6,119 nucleotides of DNA, taken from positions 1-6,119 of the forward strand of contig JAEYVW010000016.1 in assembly GCA_023429365.1 (NCBI GenBank), in the 5' to 3' direction. The notes beneath the pieces were generated by a model that saw only the letters and a list, made by a program, of their open reading frames with translations, was not told the DNA's origin and did no database searches. Below are positions 5,857 to 6,119 of the stretch, piece by piece. Numbering within the stretch: position 1 is the first letter of the stretch; each line of letters starts with the position of its first letter. The position numbers were made by a program, and so were the translations under genes. This stretch comes from Bacteroidota bacterium. Its GTDB lineage: Bacteria > Bacteroidota > Bacteroidia > Chitinophagales > Chitinophagaceae.

Positions 5857-6119
5857 AAAGCTTATATTCTTCCGAACGGGTTGCTTTCCATCAAACGTTA
5901 TTTTCTATTTTTTACCGTTGTTTTTCACTTGGTTTTGGCCAGTGTCTAATAGATATTTGTCCTGGTCAACTTGTGCGGCTGGGTCCTGATCAAACAATGC
6001 CCGGGTTGACCGTGCTGAACAGCGTTACTTGTGTGGGTAGTGAAAGTGGATATGAAGGTGCAAAACCTTCTTGCTTCACGATTGCCCAAACCAAAAATTT
6101 TCCATTGGTAGGTTGGAGG
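5857..6119. other. Right-edge region without a firm gene call
   Basis: After the GNAT stop there is a T-rich stretch (5900-5930) but no clear terminator stem. Further right, GAAGGT (6054-6059) and ACCTTC (6065-6070) form a small 6-bp hairpin. On the plus strand the frame through ATG at 5997 is open from 5853 to the edge. It is Cys-rich for its length and has no upstream ribosome binding site. Confidence 0.4.
5990..6118 (-). CDS. Possible C-terminal end of a minus-strand gene entering from the right edge
   Basis: Reading from the right edge on the minus strand, one frame is open for 42 residues and ends at TGA (5992-5990). It includes NGKFLVWAIVKQEGFAPSYP and ends FSTVNPGIV. The composition looks protein-like but matches no family I recognise. 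Against it, a plus-strand frame is open across the whole of 5853-6119 and another minus frame is open from the edge to about 5948, so openness alone is weak evidence. Only one of these can be a major coding frame, or none. Confidence 0.3.
   Translation of the reverse strand, partial: LQPTNGKFLVWAIVKQEGFAPSYPLSLPTQVTLFSTVNPGIV

Overview
The window looks like a chromosomal segment from a Bacteroidota bacterium, probably of the Chitinophagaceae type. This is inferred from the gene families, from a TAnnTTTG-type -7 promoter element in front of the thiolase, from mostly AT-rich leaders without Shine-Dalgarno sites, and from moderate GC genes separated by AT-rich spacers. No rRNA, tRNA, CRISPR array, insertion sequence or transposase was seen.

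Left part, minus strand (1-3239). In transcription order from the right there are five genes. First is a 79-residue acidic protein with three DDLVH motifs, then an RDD-family membrane protein with an extra C-terminal cytosolic segment. Third is a 52-residue Lys-rich secreted or anchored peptide ending in a CxxxC motif (not in the long-ORF set), closed by a strong intrinsic terminator. These three are close together and may form one transcription unit. After a roughly 400-base AT-rich spacer come an 87-residue acidic-tailed hypothetical protein, a second perfect hairpin terminator, and a secreted Xaa-Pro aminopeptidase (PepP, M24 family) that runs off the left edge before its C-terminal metal ligands.

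Right part, plus strand (3352-5856). Three co-directional genes follow a divergent promoter region: an ACAT-like acetyl-CoA C-acetyltransferase, an exported lipocalin-like protein built from two related halves, and a PaiA-like GNAT acetyltransferase. The first two are 17 bases apart and probably co-transcribed. The GNAT gene follows after 58 bases. The last 263 bases contain no gene I can call firmly. A minus-strand partial frame and a plus-strand frame are both open to the edge.

Working together: the aminopeptidase handles proline-containing peptides in the envelope, and the thiolase handles acetyl-CoA/acetoacetyl-CoA. The GNAT probably acetylates polyamines or a related amine. No clear shared pathway links these. 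The most unusual material is the DDLVH-repeat protein with its RDD and CxxxC neighbours, and the terminator hairpin whose U-tract abuts the pepP start codon.
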